DNA from: Alphaproteobacteria bacterium
Lineage (GTDB): Bacteria > Pseudomonadota > Alphaproteobacteria > ATCC43930 > CGMCC-115725
Assembly (NCBI GenBank): GCA_019240125.1
Contig: JAFAYW010000318.1
Span: forward strand, 1-64,000
Reading direction: 5' to 3'
DNA length: 64,000 nt
The translations under genes and the position numbers were made by a program. The notes beneath the pieces were generated by a model that made no database searches, was not told where the DNA came from, and saw only the letters and a list, made by a program, of their open reading frames with translations. Shown in pieces: positions 60,107 to 64,000 of this stretch (position 1 is the first letter of the stretch; every line of letters starts with the position of its first letter).

Positions 60107-61411
60107 ATGTCTCTATTTTCCGCAATCGGCTCTGCCGTCTCCGGTTTGACGGCGCAGTCAACCAGCCTGTCGAATATCTCGAACAACATCGCGAACGCGT
60201 CGACCGTGGGATACAAACAATCCGACACCGATTTCGAGAGTCTTGTTTTCGGGTCGGACGCTGGTGGCACGAGTGCTCCAGGGGGCGTCGCGGCCTCGAG
60301 TAACGTCGAGGTGACGACCGGTGGTCAATTGCAAAGTACCGGCGTCAACACCGACCTGGCGATCACCGGCAATGGCTTCATGGTTGTCACCCCCAGCTCG
60401 ACGGCCACCGATGGCAATTACCTGCTGACCCGCGCCGGCTCCTTTCGGCCGGATGCCAATGGAAACCTCGTCAATGCCGCGGGGTATTATCTGCAAGGAC
60501 AGCCGCTGACATCGGTTGGTCCGGTCGCGGCGCCGAGCACAATGTCCAGCCTGGCGACCGTGAACATATCAAATCTCAGCGCGACTGGTTCCTCGACGAG
60601 CTCGATGACCTTTAATGCCAATCTGCCCTCGAGCGAGACCGCGTACGCCGCCACCCCGCCATCACCCTCGACAAGCTCCATGACCTATTACGATGCGTTG
60701 GGGGGCGCGCAGTCCCTGCAATTCCAGTTCACCCCCACGGTAGCGGCAACTGCGGGTGCGCCGAACACAAACACCTGGACGATGAACATCTTCGACTCGG
60801 CCTCGACAACGCCAACCACTCCGATCGGTACCGCGACCCTGACTTTTAACGCTACCGGCGCAAATGCCGGTTCGCTCGCTTCGGTGACACCGAGCACGGG
60901 CACCTACAATGGTACCGCGGGCACTTTTACGGTTACCACGGCGAGCGGCCAGACCCTGCCGATCAACATCGGTGCGTTGAACAGCGCGTCTGGGATGACC
61001 CAGCTGGACAGCACGTACCAGACAACGCAGCTGGGCCAAAACGGCGCCGGATTTGGTGTCCTGCAAGGCGTGTCGATTGGCAACGGGGGCCTTGTCACGG
61101 CATCATTTTCCAACGGCACGACACGCCCGATCTACCAGATCAACCTTGTCACCGTGCCTAACGCCGATGGCCTGACGGCGGTGTCAGGGGATGCGTTCAA
61201 ATTGTCAAACGCGTCTGGTGCCCCGATGCTCAACAACCCCGGTCAGGGGTCAGCCGGAACCATAACGGGTGGGTCGTTGGAAGGGTCAAACGTCGATCTC
61301 ACGACACAGCTCACCAACATGATCGAGACGCAGCGTGCCTACTCGTCGAACGCCATGGTCGTTCAGACGAGCAGCCAGATGCTCGACACGATCAATCACC
61401 TTAACGCCTAG
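60107..61411 (+). CDS. flgE: Flagellar hook protein FlgE
   Basis: MSLFSAIGSAVSGLTAQSTSLSNISNNIANASTVGYKQSDTDFESLVFG..GGSLEGSNVDLTTQLTNMIETQRAYSSNAMVVQTSSQMLDTINHL. Confidence 0.95.
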   Translation: MSLFSAIGSAVSGLTAQSTSLSNISNNIANASTVGYKQSDTDFESLVFGSDAGGTSAPGGVAASSNVEVTTGGQLQSTGVNTDLAITGNGFMVVTPSSTATDGNYLLTRAGSFRPDANGNLVNAAGYYLQGQPLTSVGPVAAPSTMSSLATVNISNLSATGSSTSSMTFNANLPSSETAYAATPPSPSTSSMTYYDALGGAQSLQFQFTPTVAATAGAPNTNTWTMNIFDSASTTPTTPIGTATLTFNATGANAGSLASVTPSTGTYNGTAGTFTVTTASGQTLPINIGALNSASGMTQLDSTYQTTQLGQNGAGFGVLQGVSIGNGGLVTASFSNGTTRPIYQINLVTVPNADGLTAVSGDAFKLSNASGAPMLNNPGQGSAGTITGGSLEGSNVDLTTQLTNMIETQRAYSSNAMVVQTSSQMLDTINHLNA

Positions 61412-61427
61412 AGAAGTGGATTGACCG

Positions 61428-62903
61428 ATGTCCATCCAGGGTGCGCTGTTGACGTCGCTGTCTTCGCTCAACGTGCTGGGACAGCAGACCAATCTGATCT
61501 CCAACAACATCGCCAACGCCAACACGCCCGGGTACGCGCAGGAAAACCTGCAGCTTTCCGAGCTGCTCGGCAATGGGATGGGAAGCGGGGTAGTGGCCGG
61601 GCAGGTCAGCGTGTTGGCGAACGACGCTGCGGCAGCGGTCGCCAACCAGGCCTCGGGCTCGGCGGCCTACAGCCAGCAGATGTCGAGCGCATTGGCGGCC
61701 TACACCAGCGCCCTCGGACAGCCCTCGGATACATCGTCGCTCTCGTCACAGCTGTCGGCATTCACGACGGCCCTGACGACGCTTTCGGCGACGCCGGCGG
61801 ACGGTACAGCCCAATCGGGCGCCGTCAACGCCGCCCAGTCGCTCACTCAGACCTTCAACAGCTTGAGCGGGAGTATCTCGTCCCAGCGCGAGCAGGCCGA
61901 TCAGGCGATTGCCGTGGGTGTTGCCAGTGTCAACAATACCTTGAACCAGCTCGCGCAAAACGAGACGGCGCGGCAGGTCGCACAAGCAACCGGTCAATCA
62001 ACGGCGAACTTCATCAATCAGAGATCGCAGCTCTTGTCGAATCTGGCGACCGAGCTCCCGATCCAGGTTCACCAATCCGGCGGCGGTGGTATTACGGTCA
62101 CGACGGATCGGGGGACAACGCTATATGACGGCTCGGTACACCCGCTGTCGTTTACGGCGACCCCCGTCATCCCCAGCAGCATGCGGGTCACTGCCGATCC
62201 CTCAAACGGGCTTACCGGCGGGTTGTCACAGGTGAGCGCGGACGGGCAACCGATCGCCATGTCGCAGTCCGGAAGCATCGCCGCCAATCTGCAATTGCGC
62301 GATGTGACGCTGCCCGGTTTCAGCGACCAGCTCGACCTCCTGGCGGGGAACCTGATTGGTACGTTTCAGACCGCTGATCCCACGGTTTCTGCCGGGCAGG
62401 CCGGCCTCTTCACGGCAGGCGGAGCGGCACTCGATACCACCAATCCAGCCGCGATCGCCGGTCTGGCCGCGAACATTTCAGTCAATTCGATGGTCGACCC
62501 GAGCCGGGGCGGCGCGACGTGGCGCATCACTACCGGTGTCCAGGCTGCAAGTCAGGGAACAACCTCGAACAATTCAACTCTTATCGGCTTTGTGAACGCG
62601 TTGCAGTCGTCCCAATCGGCGACGGCTATCGCGGGCCTCCCGACCGCGGCGTCACTCAGCGATGCCGTGTCGCAGGTCTCCGGCGATCAGCAGGCTGCCT
62701 CTTCGACCTGGACCAGCCTGAACACCTCCCGCACGCAGCAGGCAACGGCCGCACAAACGGCACTCAGCAATCAAACCGGCGTGAATATCGATGACCAGAT
62801 GCAGCGGCTGTTGATTGTGCAGCAGACCTACCAGGCGAGTGCGGAAGTCATTCAGACGGCGTCCAGCATGATGAATTCGCTGCTCAGCATCATACAAGCT
62901 TAA
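61428..62903 (+). CDS. flgK: Flagellar hook-associated protein FlgK
   Basis: GALLTSLSSLNVLGQQTNLISNNIANANTPGYAQENLQLSE..VNIDDQMQRLLIVQQTYQASAEVIQTASSMMNSLLSI. Confidence 0.93.
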   Translation: MSIQGALLTSLSSLNVLGQQTNLISNNIANANTPGYAQENLQLSELLGNGMGSGVVAGQVSVLANDAAAAVANQASGSAAYSQQMSSALAAYTSALGQPSDTSSLSSQLSAFTTALTTLSATPADGTAQSGAVNAAQSLTQTFNSLSGSISSQREQADQAIAVGVASVNNTLNQLAQNETARQVAQATGQSTANFINQRSQLLSNLATELPIQVHQSGGGGITVTTDRGTTLYDGSVHPLSFTATPVIPSSMRVTADPSNGLTGGLSQVSADGQPIAMSQSGSIAANLQLRDVTLPGFSDQLDLLAGNLIGTFQTADPTVSAGQAGLFTAGGAALDTTNPAAIAGLAANISVNSMVDPSRGGATWRITTGVQAASQGTTSNNSTLIGFVNALQSSQSATAIAGLPTAASLSDAVSQVSGDQQAASSTWTSLNTSRTQQATAAQTALSNQTGVNIDDQMQRLLIVQQTYQASAEVIQTASSMMNSLLSIIQA

Positions 62904-62913
62904 GGAGGGTCCA

Positions 62914-63984
62914 ATGATGGATCGGATCAGCTCATTTGGCGCTTCAGTACAAATGGGTTACCAGATCAACTCGATGCAGTCGCAACTCAACCGCTTGGTC
63001 GGCGAAACGTCCTCCGGGCGAAAGGCTAACCCCGAAGCATCGCTGGGGACCGCGGCGGCACTGTTGTACCAACTGCAGAGCCAGTCGGATCAGCAGAGCG
63101 GATTGCAGACCGAACTTACCGTCGCCTCGCAGCGTCTCGATACCGCACAGACGGCGCTCACCAGTTTGTCGTCTTCCGTTGAGACGATGGTGAACGCCGC
63201 CAACGGGATCTCGGCTGGTGACGATGTAGCCCTGTCAGCGGTGGGCAGCCAGGCGACGAGCGCAATCAACCAGGTCATGAGCCTGCTCAACACCAGTTTC
63301 GACGGTACTGGTGTTTTCGGAGGCGATAGTGTCGCGCAACCGGTCAAGCCGGCTGATGCATCCGGCGGCTTGTCCTCAATTGTACAAAATGTCCTAAGTG
63401 CCGCAGTGAGCGCGAAGGGAGCCCCTCTGACTCAGAGCGATGTCAGCAATCTGATCAGTGGGCCAAATGGCCTGGCCAGCGTCTTTGCCGACACCAACAC
63501 CGATCCGACACAGCGTTATGCCGGGGGAGTTTATACCGGCAGTACCGACGGACAGCCCACCAAGGTCATCATTGGCGCCAACCAGACCGTGCAGTACGAC
63601 AGCAGCGCCAATCAGCCCGCGTTTCGCGATCTACTGAAAGGCCTGTCGATGCTCAGCATGTTGAGCGCCCCGTCTTCGCAGCTCGACGACACCGCCAAAA
63701 ATGCGCTACTGACTCAGGCAGGATCGGTACTGACGAGCGCGCAAAAAGAACTGACGGATCTGCAGGGAAATCTGGGCAGCGTGCAGGCGACAGTGTCATC
63801 GGCATCGGACGCACAACAATCGGCGGCGGCGGCTACGCAAGCGCAGATCCTGAACTATGTGCAAGCCGATACCTACAGTGATTCTACACAGATCAGCACC
63901 CTTCAGACGCAACTGCAGGCATCATATTCGCTGACCTCGCAGATCTCGCAGCTCAGCCTCGTTCACTACATGCCGACAAACTGA
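62914..63984 (+). CDS. flgL: Flagellin/FlgL-like hook-filament junction protein
   Basis: MDRISSFGASVQMGYQINSMQSQLNRLVGETSSGRKANPEASLGTAAALLYQLQSQSDQQ; follows flgK. Confidence 0.82.
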   Translation: MMDRISSFGASVQMGYQINSMQSQLNRLVGETSSGRKANPEASLGTAAALLYQLQSQSDQQSGLQTELTVASQRLDTAQTALTSLSSSVETMVNAANGISAGDDVALSAVGSQATSAINQVMSLLNTSFDGTGVFGGDSVAQPVKPADASGGLSSIVQNVLSAAVSAKGAPLTQSDVSNLISGPNGLASVFADTNTDPTQRYAGGVYTGSTDGQPTKVIIGANQTVQYDSSANQPAFRDLLKGLSMLSMLSAPSSQLDDTAKNALLTQAGSVLTSAQKELTDLQGNLGSVQATVSSASDAQQSAAAATQAQILNYVQADTYSDSTQISTLQTQLQASYSLTSQISQLSLVHYMPTN

Positions 63985-64000
63985 TTGGTGCGTCATGATA

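Overview
The window is a high-GC alphaproteobacterial (probably Acetobacteraceae-like, by inference) chromosomal segment in three parts. (1) ~1-5.5 kb: a frameshifted permease fragment, then a compact locus with a DMT transporter, HAD-type haloacid dehalogenase, a GrdB-like reductase interrupted by an in-frame TGA (UGA-Pro-Leu-Cys-Thr, with a bacterial-SECIS-like hairpin just downstream), a DehI-type haloacid dehalogenase and a divergent TetR regulator. Similar AT-rich inverted repeats precede both the selenoprotein and dehI/tetR. (2) ~5.5-27 kb: gene-poor, mosaic accessory DNA with a cyclase-TPR protein, nitroreductase, two paralogous 412-aa FAD oxidoreductases, a porin/FkbM junction, ATP-grasp ligase, orphan response regulators, an HGGXSTG-like small ORF and a scrambled IS21 element with a 34-bp perfect palindrome. 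It abuts a tRNA-Glu(CTC). (3) ~27-64 kb: core genes (yajQ, glycosyltransferase, HDAC-like, xseB-ispA-dxs, aspartate dehydrogenase, a MoaD-like/beta-propeller pair, a tandem ParB-like protein), then a large flagellar cluster. That cluster has a recurring intergenic motif TTGCGAAAAT(A) and a flagellin mRNA whose Shine-Dalgarno appears sequestered next to flaF/flbT. The best candidate for an undescribed system is the selenoprotein/dehalogenase locus. All family names come from reading the protein sequences; no searches were run.
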